Below, piece by piece: positions 43,988 through 52,770 of a stretch of 64,000 nt of DNA (its first letter is position 1; each line of letters begins with the position of its first letter). The stretch spans positions 186,001 through 250,000 of the forward strand of contig JAAEPF010000002.1 in the NCBI GenBank assembly GCA_024222295.1. Reading direction: 5' to 3'. The notes under the pieces were generated by a model, which was not told where the DNA came from, did not search any database, and saw only the letters and a list, made by a program, of their open reading frames with translations. Origin of the DNA: Actinomycetes bacterium (GTDB taxonomy: Bacteria > Actinomycetota > Acidimicrobiia > Acidimicrobiales > Microtrichaceae). A program made the position numbers and the translations under genes.

Positions 43988-44986
43988 ATGACCCACAAGA
44001 TCGGCGTCATCGGAGGCGACGGAATCGGCCCCGAAGTGGTCGCGGAGGCACTCAAGGTGCTTGACGCGACGGGAGTTGGCGTGGAGCTGACCGACTACGA
44101 CCTCGGTGCACACCGCTACCTCGAGGACGGAACCGTGCTGCCCGACGACACCCTCGAAGAGTGGCGTGGCCTCGACGCGATCCTGCTCGGGGCCGTGGGC
44201 GACCCGGCTCCCGGTGTGGCCGCGCCCCCGGGGCTGGTCGAGCGCGGGATCCTGCTGAAGATGCGCTTCGGCATGGACCAGTACATCAACCTGCGTCCGT
44301 TCCGCCTCACCGACAAGGTCGACTTCGAGGTAATCCGGGAGAACACCGAGGGCACCTATGCCGGCGAGGGCGGCTTCCTGCGAAAGGGCACGCCGCACGA
44401 GATCGCCACCCAGGGGTCGGTCAACACCCGCATGGGCGTGGAGCGCTGCATACGCTTCGCCTTCGAGCGGGCCATGGGTACCGAGCGCCGCCAACTGCAC
44501 CTGGTCCACAAGAAGAACGTGCTCACCTTCGCCGGTGACCTGTGGCAGCGCACCTTCGACGAGGTGGCAGGCGACTACCCGGACGTAGCCACCGGCTACG
44601 ACCACATCGACGCGGCATGCATCCACTTCGTGGAGCGGCCCGAGCGCTACGACGTGATCGTGACCGACAACCTCTTCGGCGACATCCTCACCGACCTCGG
44701 TGGAGCTGTGGCCGGCGGGGTGGGCTTCGCAGCTTCGGCCAATCTCAATCCTGCCCGCACGGGGCCCAGCATGTTCGAGCCGGTGCACGGCACCGCCCCC
44801 GACATCGTGGGTGAGAACAAGGCCAACCCGACCGCCGCCATCGTGTCGCTGGGGCTGATGCTCGAGCACCTCGGCGAGGCCGAGGCGGCGGCGGCGGTAG
44901 CCACTGCATGTGACCAGCCCGAGCGCTTCGCGGGCACGACCAGCGAAATCGGCGACACGATCGCGAAGGCTGTCGCCAACAGCTAG
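43988..44986 (+). CDS. leuB: 3-isopropylmalate dehydrogenase
   Basis: A 332-residue NAD-dependent oxidative decarboxylase of leucine synthesis; with CimA present it also serves the citramalate route to isoleucine. It begins IGVIGGDGIGPEVVAEALKV. Substrate residues lie in LLKMRFGMDQYINLRPFRL and IRENTEGTYAGEGG, metal-site aspartates in DNLFGDILTDLGG, and the NAD loop is HGTAPDIVGENKANPTA. The length fits the shorter actinobacterial/archaeal LeuB type. It is the first gene after the attenuator. Confidence 0.95.
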   Translation: MTHKIGVIGGDGIGPEVVAEALKVLDATGVGVELTDYDLGAHRYLEDGTVLPDDTLEEWRGLDAILLGAVGDPAPGVAAPPGLVERGILLKMRFGMDQYINLRPFRLTDKVDFEVIRENTEGTYAGEGGFLRKGTPHEIATQGSVNTRMGVERCIRFAFERAMGTERRQLHLVHKKNVLTFAGDLWQRTFDEVAGDYPDVATGYDHIDAACIHFVERPERYDVIVTDNLFGDILTDLGGAVAGGVGFAASANLNPARTGPSMFEPVHGTAPDIVGENKANPTAAIVSLGLMLEHLGEAEAAAAVATACDQPERFAGTTSEIGDTIAKAVANS

Positions 44987-45075
44987 ACAGACCAACAGGA
45001 TCGCCACGGGCAGGCTCTGCCGGTGGCCACAACTGAGACGGCCGCAGCGGAGCAGGGCCCCGCCTGGCGGAGGAG

Positions 45076-45106
45076 GTGGGCGTGGTGCACAGCACCGAAT
45101 GCCCAC
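45076..45106 (+). other. Hairpin just upstream of ilvE
   Basis: GTGGGC-GT-GGTGC-ACA-GCACC-GAAT-GCCCAC folds into a stem with an internal loop, ending 17 nt before the ilvE ATG and next to its ribosome-binding site (GGGAAAGGAA). It may set ilvE translation or separate it from leuB. Confidence 0.4.
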
Positions 45107-45123
45107 CGGGAAAGGAACAGACA

Positions 45124-46038
45124 ATGCCGATCGAACCGACGAACAACATCTGGATGAACGGGGAGTTGGTTCCCTGGGAGCAGGCGACGACCCACGTGCT
45201 GTCGCACACCTTGCACTACGGCACGGGCGTGTTCGAGGGCATTCGTGCCTACGAGACTGCGGACGGCCCGGGCATCTTCAGGCTCACAGAGCACATGCAG
45301 CGCCTTCACGACTCGGCGCAGATCATGATGATGGACTTGCCCTACACCGTGGAGGAGTTGGTCGAAGGCGCCAAGCAGGTCGTGCGCGACTCGGGGCTGC
45401 AGAGCTGCTACATCCGCCCGATCGCCTACTTCGGATACGGCGAGATGGGCCTCAACACGTTGCCGTGTGAGGTCGACGTGGCCATCGCCTGTTGGCCCTG
45501 GGGCGCCTATCTCGGCGACGACGCCGTCACCAAGGGTGTGAGCATGAAGATCAGCTCGTGGACCCGTCACGACCACAACACGATGCCCCCGGCATCGAAG
45601 ACCACCGGCAACTACGTCAACTCGTCACTCGCCAAGGTCGAGGCTCTGAAGGCCGGCTACGACGAGGCCATCATGCTCAACCCCCAGGGCCTAGTGTCGG
45701 AATGCACCGGTGAGAACATCTTCGTGGCCCGGGGTGGCCGACTCGTCACGCCACCCATCTCGGCGGGTGCGCTGGAAGGCCTGACCCAGGACACGGTCAT
45801 GGCGATCGCGGAGGACCACGGGTTCGAGGTCATCGTGTCCGACCTGGCCCGGTCCGATGTGTACATCGCCGAGGAGATGTTCGTGTGTGGCACTGCGGCC
45901 GAGGTGAGTGCCGTCAACTCGGTTGACCACCGACCCATCCCGTGCCCGGGCCCGATGACCAAGGCGATCGCCGAGGACTACGCCAAGTGCGTGCGGGGTG
46001 AGCTTCCCCGCTACAAGGACTGGGTGGAGCTCGTCTGA
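45124..46038 (+). CDS. ilvE: Branched-chain amino acid aminotransferase
   Basis: A 304-residue class IV (D-amino acid transaminase fold) PLP enzyme performing the last step to Leu, Ile and Val. It contains HTLHYGTGVFEGIRAYET (about 29-46), YIRPIAYFGYGEMGLN, the PLP lysine in PPASKTTGNYVNSSLAK (about residue 160), SECTGENIFV and EMFVCGTAAEVSAV. ATG 45124 has a GGGAAAGGAA site. Its stop overlaps the cimA start (TGATG). Confidence 0.95.
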   Translation: MPIEPTNNIWMNGELVPWEQATTHVLSHTLHYGTGVFEGIRAYETADGPGIFRLTEHMQRLHDSAQIMMMDLPYTVEELVEGAKQVVRDSGLQSCYIRPIAYFGYGEMGLNTLPCEVDVAIACWPWGAYLGDDAVTKGVSMKISSWTRHDHNTMPPASKTTGNYVNSSLAKVEALKAGYDEAIMLNPQGLVSECTGENIFVARGGRLVTPPISAGALEGLTQDTVMAIAEDHGFEVIVSDLARSDVYIAEEMFVCGTAAEVSAVNSVDHRPIPCPGPMTKAIAEDYAKCVRGELPRYKDWVELV

Positions 46039-47720
46039 TGGCTCCTGACGAGTTGGCTGGAGCGGCGGACCTGCCCGACGTGGGCGCGGTGCCGGGCATG
46101 GCCGAGTCGGTGGAGGTCTTCGACACCACGCTTCGAGACGGCGCGCAGTTCGAGGGCATCTCGCTGACCGTCGAGGACAAGCTGCGTGTGGCCGAGCAGC
46201 TCGACTGGCTCGGCGTCGACTGGATCGAGGGCGGCTACCCGCAGGCCAACCCCAAGGATGCCGAGTTCTTTCGCCGCGCCGCCGCGGGTGAGCTCGAACT
46301 GGACACGGCCACCCTGGTGGCTTTCGGCTCCACGCGGCGGGTGGCCGGCAAGGTCGACGAGGACACCACGCTGAAGGCGTTGGTCGAGGCGGGCACATCC
46401 ACCGTGTGCATCGTGGGCAAGAGCTCGGAGTACCACGTGACCGAGGCCTTGCGCACCGATCTCGACGAGGGAGTCGCGATGGTGGGCGACTCGGTGGAGT
46501 TCCTCGCGGGGCAGGGCAAGCGCGTGCTGTTCGACGCCGAACACTTCTTCGACGGCTACAAGGCCAACCCGGCCTTCTCGCTGCGTGTCCTGGAAGCGGC
46601 GGCGATGAACGGCGCCGAGTGTCTCGTGCTCTGTGACACCAACGGTGGCAGCCTGCCCCACGAGGTGCAGCGCATTACCAGCGAAGTCGTGTCGTACTTC
46701 GACGGACTGCGCATCGGCATCCACACGCAGAACGACACCGGCTGCGCTGTTGCCAACACTGTGGCGGCGGTGGTCGGCGGGGCCGGACACATACAGGGCA
46801 CCGTCAACGGCTACGGCGAGCGCACGGGCAACGCCAATCTGATGACGGTCGTGCCCGACCTCACCCTGAAGCTCGGTGTGCGGACGCTGCCGGAGGGGCG
46901 CATCGAGCGGCTCACGGCTGTCAGCCGACACGTCGCCGAGCTCGTGAACCTTCCTCCTCATCCCGCGGACCCGTACGTGGGCACTTCGGCGTTCGCCCAC
47001 AAGGGCGGGCTGCACACGAGCGCCCTCGCCCGCTCGGGTGGCGCATCCTACGAGCACATAGACCCGGCGGTGGTGGGCAACCACACGCGCGTCCTCGTGT
47101 CCGACCTGGGTGGGCGCGCCGGCATGGGCATGAAGGCCAGGGAGTTCGGCGTCGAGCTCGACGACCGTGCCTCGGCGGCACTCTCGGAGCAGGTGGCCGA
47201 GCTTGAGTCCCAGGGGTACGTGTTCGAGGCGGCCGACGCCTCACTCGAGCTTCTCATGCGACGCGCGACGGGTTGGGAGCAGCCATACTTCGACCTCGAG
47301 GCCTACCGGGTGTCGAGCTACCACCGCGAGGGCAACGCGTCGCCGTCGGACACGGTCGACCTCGCCACCGAGGCCACGATCAAGGTCTGGGTGGGCGATG
47401 AGAGGATCGCGGCCGTGGGTGAGGGCAATGGCCCCGTCAACGCGCTTGACGAGGCGCTGCGCGAGGCCCTTGGCAACCACTGGCCGGCGCTGTCGGGAAT
47501 CCACCTCACCGACTTCAGGGTGCGGGTGCTCGACGGCCCGTCGGGGCCAGGAGCTGCCGACACGGCCGCAGTGGTGCGGGTGCTGGTGGAGCACTCCGAC
47601 GGTGAGGACGCGTGGACGACCATCGGCGTGTCTCCCAACGTGATCGAGGCCTCCTGGGAGGCCCTTGTCGACGGCATGGTCTATGGACTGCTGCGCCACG
47701 ACCTCGCCGGGATAGGTTGA
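46038..47720 (+). CDS. cimA: Citramalate synthase
   Basis: A 560-residue enzyme of the LeuA/CimA family. The TIM barrel begins VEVFDTTLRDGAQFEG (about 26-41). FDAEHFFDGYKANP and CDTNGGSLPHEV are typical CimA motifs, as are HTQNDTGCAVANT and NGYGERTGNANLM. A C-terminal LeuA-type dimer/allosteric domain fills about 430-560. CimA joins pyruvate and acetyl-CoA to give citramalate, which LeuCD and LeuB turn into 2-ketobutyrate for isoleucine without threonine. 2-isopropylmalate synthase (LeuA) is the close relative, but the FFDGYK motif and length favour CimA. Confidence 0.9.
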   Translation: MAPDELAGAADLPDVGAVPGMAESVEVFDTTLRDGAQFEGISLTVEDKLRVAEQLDWLGVDWIEGGYPQANPKDAEFFRRAAAGELELDTATLVAFGSTRRVAGKVDEDTTLKALVEAGTSTVCIVGKSSEYHVTEALRTDLDEGVAMVGDSVEFLAGQGKRVLFDAEHFFDGYKANPAFSLRVLEAAAMNGAECLVLCDTNGGSLPHEVQRITSEVVSYFDGLRIGIHTQNDTGCAVANTVAAVVGGAGHIQGTVNGYGERTGNANLMTVVPDLTLKLGVRTLPEGRIERLTAVSRHVAELVNLPPHPADPYVGTSAFAHKGGLHTSALARSGGASYEHIDPAVVGNHTRVLVSDLGGRAGMGMKAREFGVELDDRASAALSEQVAELESQGYVFEAADASLELLMRRATGWEQPYFDLEAYRVSSYHREGNASPSDTVDLATEATIKVWVGDERIAAVGEGNGPVNALDEALREALGNHWPALSGIHLTDFRVRVLDGPSGPGAADTAAVVRVLVEHSDGEDAWTTIGVSPNVIEASWEALVDGMVYGLLRHDLAGIG

Positions 47721-47724
47721 TCCC

Positions 47725-48252
47725 ATGGGTGCCCCCGAGTACGTGCCGGTCGACCGAACGAGGACCCTTCGCTCCTACAGTTCGCCTCCGAGGCGCCCCG
47801 GTTCATGGAAGGCCGACCGACCCGGAGAGGTCGTCGGCCGCCAGCCCGAGGGAGAACGGCTTGGCACGCCCGGCCCCGACCAGGGTTACGCCATCACGCT
47901 GGCCAACCGCCTGAGCGGCGGCCTGAAGCTCACCGATGGGGAACACGAGGCCGACGTGCTGGCAGGTGGGGCGGCCATTGCGATGAAGCGATCCGGTCTG
48001 TTCGGGCGCGGGCCGATGCTCGCAGATGTCGAGGCGGCGCTGACCCCGTGGGGCTACTTCGATGCAGCAGCACCAGATGACCTGGTGGCTGTTCGACGCT
48101 CGATGTTCGAGGAGATCCACCACGCGCACCACTACGTCGCGCGAAGGGCTTTGGTCGACTCGGTTCCCGGAGAGTTGCTCACCCAGAGCCTTGATGACAT
48201 AGAGGTCGCCTATGCCGAGGGCTGGAGGGACTGTCTCGACCTCGAAGCCTGA
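47725..48252 (+). CDS. Conserved-looking hypothetical protein
   Basis: A 175-residue protein with a basic, proline-rich N-terminus (about 1-50). A domain follows with GYAITLANRLSGGLKL, ADVLAGGAAIAMKRSGLFGR, LADVEAALTPWGYF and a His-rich helix FEEIHHAHHYVARRAL. It reminds me of an uncharacterised actinobacterial family, but I know no function. The HHAHH cluster could bind metal. It starts 4 nt after cimA, so it is probably the last gene of the leuB-ilvE-cimA transcript. Confidence 0.65.
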   Translation: MGAPEYVPVDRTRTLRSYSSPPRRPGSWKADRPGEVVGRQPEGERLGTPGPDQGYAITLANRLSGGLKLTDGEHEADVLAGGAAIAMKRSGLFGRGPMLADVEAALTPWGYFDAAAPDDLVAVRRSMFEEIHHAHHYVARRALVDSVPGELLTQSLDDIEVAYAEGWRDCLDLEA

Positions 48253-48285
48253 TCGGGCCGCACTCCATGGTCCGGGCGTTCGGGG

Positions 48286-49209
48286 TCAGGCCGTGATCTC
48301 GACCTGGGTGCCGACCGGCAACTGGTCATAGAGGAGTTCCACGACCTCGTTGGGCATGCGCACACAGCCATTGGACGCGGCCTGGCCGATCAGATCAGGT
48401 CGCGACGTGCCATGCATGGCGATCACCGGCACTCCGTCGCTGAACCGGTCCAGCTGCTCGCTGTAGACATTGAGCGGCAACATCCGGGTGCCGTAGGCGG
48501 CGCTGGGAGTCCGGTCGCTCTTGTCGGTGATGTAGAACCGGCCGGTGGGCGTGCGGCGGCTGTCGTTGCCGATCACCACGAGCGTCTCGGCGATCGCCTC
48601 GCTGCCCTTGTATGCGACCAGCCGGCGCTCGCTGAGATCGAGCTCGACGCGGTAGTCGTGCTGGCTGAGGTCGACCTGTGAGGTGTCGATGTAGCCGCGG
48701 GTGCCGTTGGGTCGCACCGGGATCATCACCTCGGCCCAATTGCCTCGCTGCTCGGTGACGAGCATCGAGAACGGCTGGCTGAACGGCGGCGACGACGGGT
48801 TCGAGAACTCCCATCCGAACGGTGTCCTGTAGCGGCCGACGATTGGCAGGTCGGGGTTGGGGAGCGCCTTGGCGTCGGGGAACTCGGCCGCACTCGCCGG
48901 CAGTTCGGGGGCTTCCCACACGATGGCGGGCTCGAGGGCCTCCCAGTCGGGTGGCGGCGCCTCCCACACGATGACGTTGTCGACTCCCGGCTTGGCGGTT
49001 GCCACCTGGCTCACCGCAGCCGGTCGTGTCTCCGGCATGGTGGTCGAGGTGGCCGTCGTCTCGGTGGTGGCCCGCCGCGGTGAGTCCAGGGTCGTGGAGC
49101 TCGGGGCGCTGCTGCTCCGGTCGAACAGGAACCACGCGCCGGTGATCACGAGTACCGCGAGTGCTCCTGCGGCGATGCCGACGAAGGGCTTGGGGCGCTT
49201 GTCGTCCAT
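48286..49209 (-). CDS. L,D-transpeptidase (YkuD domain), copy A
   Basis: A 307-residue envelope enzyme: one N-terminal membrane anchor (AAGALAVLVITGAWFLF), a Ser/Thr-rich stretch, an SH3-like region (about 115-185, with SMLVTEQRGNWAEVMIPV) and a C-terminal YkuD domain. The catalytic motif is HGTSRPDLIGQAASNGCVRM, with nucleophile Cys; the usual SHGC is SNGC here. Such enzymes make 3-3 cross-links in peptidoglycan or attach proteins. A close paralogue lies immediately upstream on the same strand. The ATG at 49209 has an AGGCGAGG site. Confidence 0.9.
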   Translation of the reverse strand: MDDKRPKPFVGIAAGALAVLVITGAWFLFDRSSSAPSSTTLDSPRRATTETTATSTTMPETRPAAVSQVATAKPGVDNVIVWEAPPPDWEALEPAIVWEAPELPASAAEFPDAKALPNPDLPIVGRYRTPFGWEFSNPSSPPFSQPFSMLVTEQRGNWAEVMIPVRPNGTRGYIDTSQVDLSQHDYRVELDLSERRLVAYKGSEAIAETLVVIGNDSRRTPTGRFYITDKSDRTPSAAYGTRMLPLNVYSEQLDRFSDGVPVIAMHGTSRPDLIGQAASNGCVRMPNEVVELLYDQLPVGTQVEITA

Positions 49210-49227
49210 CCTCGCCTCCGTTGCGGC

Positions 49228-50343
49228 CTAGGCCCTTATCTCGACCTGGGTGCCGACCGGCAACTGGTCGTAGAGGAGCTCCACGACCTCATTGGGCATG
49301 CGCACACAACCGTTGGACTCGGCCTGTCCGATCAGTGAGGGGTCGCTGGTCCCGTGCATGGCGATCACCGGCACGCCGTCGTCCTCACCGAAGCGGTCCA
49401 GCTGCTCGCTGTAGCCATTGAGCGGCAACATGTGTGACCCGTAGAAGCTGCTCGGCGTCTCGTCGGTCTTGTCGGTCACGTAGAAGCGCCCCGTGGGTGT
49501 GCGGGTGGCGTCCTTGCCGATGACAACCAGCGTGTCCATGATCACGTCGTTGCCCTGGTATGCAACGAGTTGGCGGTCGCTGAGGTCGAGCTCGACGCGG
49601 TAGTCGTGTTGGCTGAGGTCGACCTGTGAGGTGTCGATGTAGCCGCGGGTGCCGTTGGGCCGCACCGGCATCAAGACCTCGGCCCAGTCGCCGCGCTGCT
49701 CTGTGACCAGCATCGTGAACGGCTGGTCGAACGGCGTCGGATTGGAGAACTCCCATCCGGTCGGAGTCTTGTAGCGACCTTCGATCCGGTAGTCCTCGCG
49801 GGGTAGTGCAGCCCGGTCGAACTCCTCCTGGCTGGCGGGCAGCTCCGGCGCCTCCCACATCACCGCGGGCCCCATCGTGTCCCAGCCGATCGGTGGCTGT
49901 TGGTCGACCACGACCGTGGAGACATCGGGCTTGGCGGTTGCCACCTGGCTCACCAGCGCCGGGCGGACCTGGGGGTCTGTGCTCGGAGCGGGAGCGGCGC
50001 TGGTGACGGTCGTGGTCGGCGCGTTGGCCGGTTCATCGCTGCGAACGAACAGCAACCACCCGAGCAGGGCGAGCACCGCCACGACGGCAGCAGCGGCGAC
50101 CACCCTGTTGCGGTCAAGACCGGCGGCTGCTGCTTCGGCCGCGGGATCCTCGGGCTGCTCGGACCCTTCGATGTCGTCAGCGGAATCGCTGCCACCGCGA
50201 CGTCTGCGGACAACTGCGGCGGCCGCCATCTCGGCGACACCGGCCTTCGTGTGCGTACCGGCGTCGCTGTCCTCGGGGTCGGGTCCGTCCTGGGGGACGT
50301 TTTCATCCTCGGAATCGGTTCCAGAATCGTCTTCGGGGGGCAT
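49228..50343 (-). CDS. L,D-transpeptidase (YkuD domain), copy B
   Basis: A 371-residue paralogue of the gene downstream. A longer acidic cytoplasmic tail (about 1-75, rich in Asp/Glu, with a VVRRRRGG patch) precedes one membrane helix (VVAAAAVVAVLALLGWLLFV). The same SQVATAKP segment, SH3-like region and YkuD domain follow, with HGTSDPSLIGQAESNGCVRM. The 3' parts of the two genes are nearly identical at DNA level, indicating a recent tandem duplication or gene conversion. The start codon has an upstream GGAG. The genes are 18 nt apart. Confidence 0.9.
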   Translation of the reverse strand: MPPEDDSGTDSEDENVPQDGPDPEDSDAGTHTKAGVAEMAAAAVVRRRRGGSDSADDIEGSEQPEDPAAEAAAAGLDRNRVVAAAAVVAVLALLGWLLFVRSDEPANAPTTTVTSAAPAPSTDPQVRPALVSQVATAKPDVSTVVVDQQPPIGWDTMGPAVMWEAPELPASQEEFDRAALPREDYRIEGRYKTPTGWEFSNPTPFDQPFTMLVTEQRGDWAEVLMPVRPNGTRGYIDTSQVDLSQHDYRVELDLSDRQLVAYQGNDVIMDTLVVIGKDATRTPTGRFYVTDKTDETPSSFYGSHMLPLNGYSEQLDRFGEDDGVPVIAMHGTSDPSLIGQAESNGCVRMPNEVVELLYDQLPVGTQVEIRA

Positions 50344-50573
50344 GGTTGGCGTTGTCTCCAGGAAGGACGCGTGAAATGCGTCGCCTCAAGGCTATTGCCA
50401 CAGCGGAACCCGGCCCAGCAGGTGAATCTTCCCAGCCTGAGAACCTCAGCAGGTGGGCATGGGCCGGGCTTGTCCCATCGGCGATCAGAGGGCGGTGCGG
50501 GCGCAACCCACGGTCCCTCACGTCGGGGGCGTCGCTCATCTCCCCGGCTCACTTGGGTCCGCCCGGCTTTGGG

Positions 50574-50579
50574 TAGCCT
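50574..50579 (+). promoter_or_regulatory. -10 box, leaderless start of gltX
   Basis: TAGCCT ends 7 nt before the GTG at 50587. The 243-nt gap to the divergent transpeptidase gene shows nothing else clear. Confidence 0.5.
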
Positions 50580-50586
50580 TCCTGCG

Positions 50587-51987
50587 GTGTCCGATCCGAT
50601 CCGAGTCCGATTCGCCCCTGCACCCACCGGCTACCTGCACCTCGGCAGCGCCCGAACGGCGCTGTTCAACTGGATGGCAGCGCGCCAGATGGGTGGTCAG
50701 TTCCTGCTGCGGATCGAGGACACCGATGTCGAACGCTCGCAGCAGGAGATGATCGACGTGATCCTGGTGGCGTTGTCGTGGATGGGCCTCGACTGGGATG
50801 GCCCGGTCGTGCGCCAGTCCGAGTTCGCCGATGCGCATCGCCAGGCCGTGGACCAGCTCGTTCTGGATGGCCACGCCTACTGGTCCACCCCGGTCCCGGA
50901 GGGCGAGCGTGACCGCACCGGTGGCAAGGCCTGGGACCCGGCCGACCGTGACCGCGACCTGGGTCCCGGTGACGGCAGGGCCGTGCGATTCAAGGTGCCC
51001 GACTCGGGCAGCGTGGCCTGGCACGACCTGATCCGCGGCGAGGTGAGCTTCGAGAACGAGAACCTCGAGGATTTCGTGGTGGCCCGGGCCGACGGCTCGC
51101 CCACCTTCTTCCTGGCCAATTGCGTCGACGATCACGAGATGGGCGTCACCCATGTGATCCGTGGGGAGGACCTGCTCAACGTCACACCCAAGCAGCTGCT
51201 GTTGCGGTCCGCCCTCGGCTATCCGGGCCAGCCCACCCAGGCTCACCTTCCGCTGATCGTCAACGAACAGCGCAAGAAGCTGTCCAAGCGACGCGATGAC
51301 GTGTCGCTGCTCGACTACCGCGAGCGGGGATTCCTGCCCGACGCCATGTTCAACTATCTGGCATTGCTCGGCTGGGGTCCGCCCGACGGGGTCGAGGTCC
51401 GCACCGATGCCCGCACCCATTTTCCGTCGCTGTTCGCGGTGGCCGACATCAACTCGTCGCCTGCTGCGTTCGACCCGAAGAAGCTGCTTCACGTCAACGC
51501 CGAGCACCTGAGGGCCCACTCGGTGGACGAGTTCGCCGAGCTCTCACGACCGTTCATCATGGAAGCACCGTGGGCCGACCGATACGACTCCAAGGTGTTC
51601 ACCGAGATGGCACCCGAGGTGCAGACCCGGGTGGAGACACTCGCGGAGGTGCCCGGCTACGTCGATTTCCTGTTCCTCGAGGCCCCCGAGATCGTGGAGG
51701 CCGACTGGAACAAGGCGATGGTGCCAGACGCTCCGGCGTGGCTGGATGCGGTGATCGAGGGCCTGGCCGAATGGGAATTCGATTCGGAGACCCTGCACGA
51801 GCGAACCTTCGCCCTGGCCGAGGAGCTGGGCGCCAATCGCCGCAAGTTCCAGGCGCCGATCCGCGTCGCCCTGACCGGGCGGCGCGTGGGTCCGCCGCTG
51901 TTCGAGTCGATGGCCCTGCTCGGCCGCGACGAGGTCCTGGCGCGCCTGCGGGTGGCCCGTGAGCGCCTCGGTGAGTCCGACGGCTGA
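50587..51987 (+). CDS. gltX: Glutamyl-tRNA synthetase (probably non-discriminating)
   Basis: A 466-residue class I synthetase. The HIGH-type motif is HLGS (residues 18-21, in PAPTGYLHLGSARTALFNW). LLRIEDTDVERS follows, and the KMSKS-type motif is KKLSKRR near residue 230. The C-terminal half is the helical anticodon-binding cage. Because the organism has GatCAB and tRNA-Gln lies just downstream, this enzyme probably charges both tRNA-Glu and tRNA-Gln with Glu (inference). GTG 50587 is chosen from the -10 spacing and the N-terminal homology; the frame is open far upstream without meaning. The next gene overlaps by 29 nt. Confidence 0.93.
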   Translation: MSDPIRVRFAPAPTGYLHLGSARTALFNWMAARQMGGQFLLRIEDTDVERSQQEMIDVILVALSWMGLDWDGPVVRQSEFADAHRQAVDQLVLDGHAYWSTPVPEGERDRTGGKAWDPADRDRDLGPGDGRAVRFKVPDSGSVAWHDLIRGEVSFENENLEDFVVARADGSPTFFLANCVDDHEMGVTHVIRGEDLLNVTPKQLLLRSALGYPGQPTQAHLPLIVNEQRKKLSKRRDDVSLLDYRERGFLPDAMFNYLALLGWGPPDGVEVRTDARTHFPSLFAVADINSSPAAFDPKKLLHVNAEHLRAHSVDEFAELSRPFIMEAPWADRYDSKVFTEMAPEVQTRVETLAEVPGYVDFLFLEAPEIVEADWNKAMVPDAPAWLDAVIEGLAEWEFDSETLHERTFALAEELGANRRKFQAPIRVALTGRRVGPPLFESMALLGRDEVLARLRVARERLGESDG

Positions 51988-52603
51988 CAAGCCCGCTCCC
52001 GGGGCTGTGCGAAAGCGGCACTGGCTGCGCTGGACCGTTCTCGGGTCGGGCGCGCTCGCTGCCGCGTACCTGCTCTGGACGGTGCTGACGGTCGTGTTCG
52101 CGGCGGGGGAGGACAACCGTGGGACCACCGACGCGATCGTGGTTCTGGGCGCAGCCCAGTACGACGGAACTCCCTCTCCGGTGTTGCAGACCCGCCTCGA
52201 TCACGCACTCGAGTTGTACGAGCAGGGCGTGGCGCCCGAGATCGTGCTGACCGGCTCGAAGCAGGAGGCCGACCGGTTCACCGAGGCCTACGCCGGGTTC
52301 ACCTATCTGCTCGGCCGAGGAGTGCCCGAAGACGCCATGGCAGTGGTGACCGATGGGACATCCACGTACGAATCGCTGGCTGCGACCGCTCGCGTGCTCG
52401 AAAGGGAGGGATCCGACGCCGTGACGCTCGTATCCGACGGCTTTCACAACAGGCGCCTGCAGGGCATCGCGTCGGAACTGGGGCTGACAGCAGAGGTTTC
52501 CCCGAGCAGTTCCGGCCTGACGGTGGACCGGGTGGCGAGGGAGTCCGCCGTGGTGGCCGTGGGGGAGCTGATCGGGTTCCGCCGCCTGCAACGATTTTCC
52601 TAG
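51959..52603 (+). CDS. YdcF/DUF218 family membrane protein
   Basis: A 214-residue protein: a basic N-terminal tail, one membrane helix (GSGALAAAYLLWTVLTVVF, about 28-46) and a DUF218 domain. Family signatures are DAIVVLGAAQYDGTPSPVLQ, LDHALELYEQGVAPEIVLTG and DGTSTYESLAAT. E. coli YdcF binds SAM, and SanA is linked to envelope integrity, but the function here is unknown. The GTG start lies inside the gltX end (29-nt overlap), implying coupling with gltX. Confidence 0.85.
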   Translation: MSASVSPTADKPAPGAVRKRHWLRWTVLGSGALAAAYLLWTVLTVVFAAGEDNRGTTDAIVVLGAAQYDGTPSPVLQTRLDHALELYEQGVAPEIVLTGSKQEADRFTEAYAGFTYLLGRGVPEDAMAVVTDGTSTYESLAATARVLEREGSDAVTLVSDGFHNRRLQGIASELGLTAEVSPSSSGLTVDRVARESAVVAVGELIGFRRLQRFS

Positions 52604-52655
52604 GTTCTGGCACGATCGGGTATCGTGACCCGGCGCCCTTTGGCAGCATCACCTT

Positions 52656-52727
52656 TCGGGGGTGGTGTAATAGGCAACACAGCTGGTTCTGGTCCAGTCG
52701 TTGGGGGTTCGAGTCCTCCCCCCCGAG
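52656..52727 (+). tRNA. tRNA-Gln (anticodon CTG)
   Basis: A full cloverleaf can be drawn: acceptor TCGGGGG (52656-52662) with CCCCCGA (52720-52726), D stem GTGT/ACAC, anticodon stem GCTGG/CCAGT with loop TTCTGGT (anticodon CTG at 52889-minus-200, i.e. 52689-52691), and T stem GGGGG/CCTCC with loop TTCGAGT. The discriminator is G and the CCA end is not encoded. It reads CAG codons. It follows gltX and the YdcF gene and precedes tRNA-Glu. Confidence 0.93.
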
Positions 52728-52770
52728 CGCAACAAGATCGCCGCCGTCTAGCGATGGTGGGCGTGACCAA

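Noticed and set aside
49900-50586. Upstream extension of the gltX frame, giving a 695-residue protein
   Set aside because: The extension runs antisense through the transpeptidase gene and has no synthetase features. The HIGH-type motif sits at the normal distance from GTG 50587.
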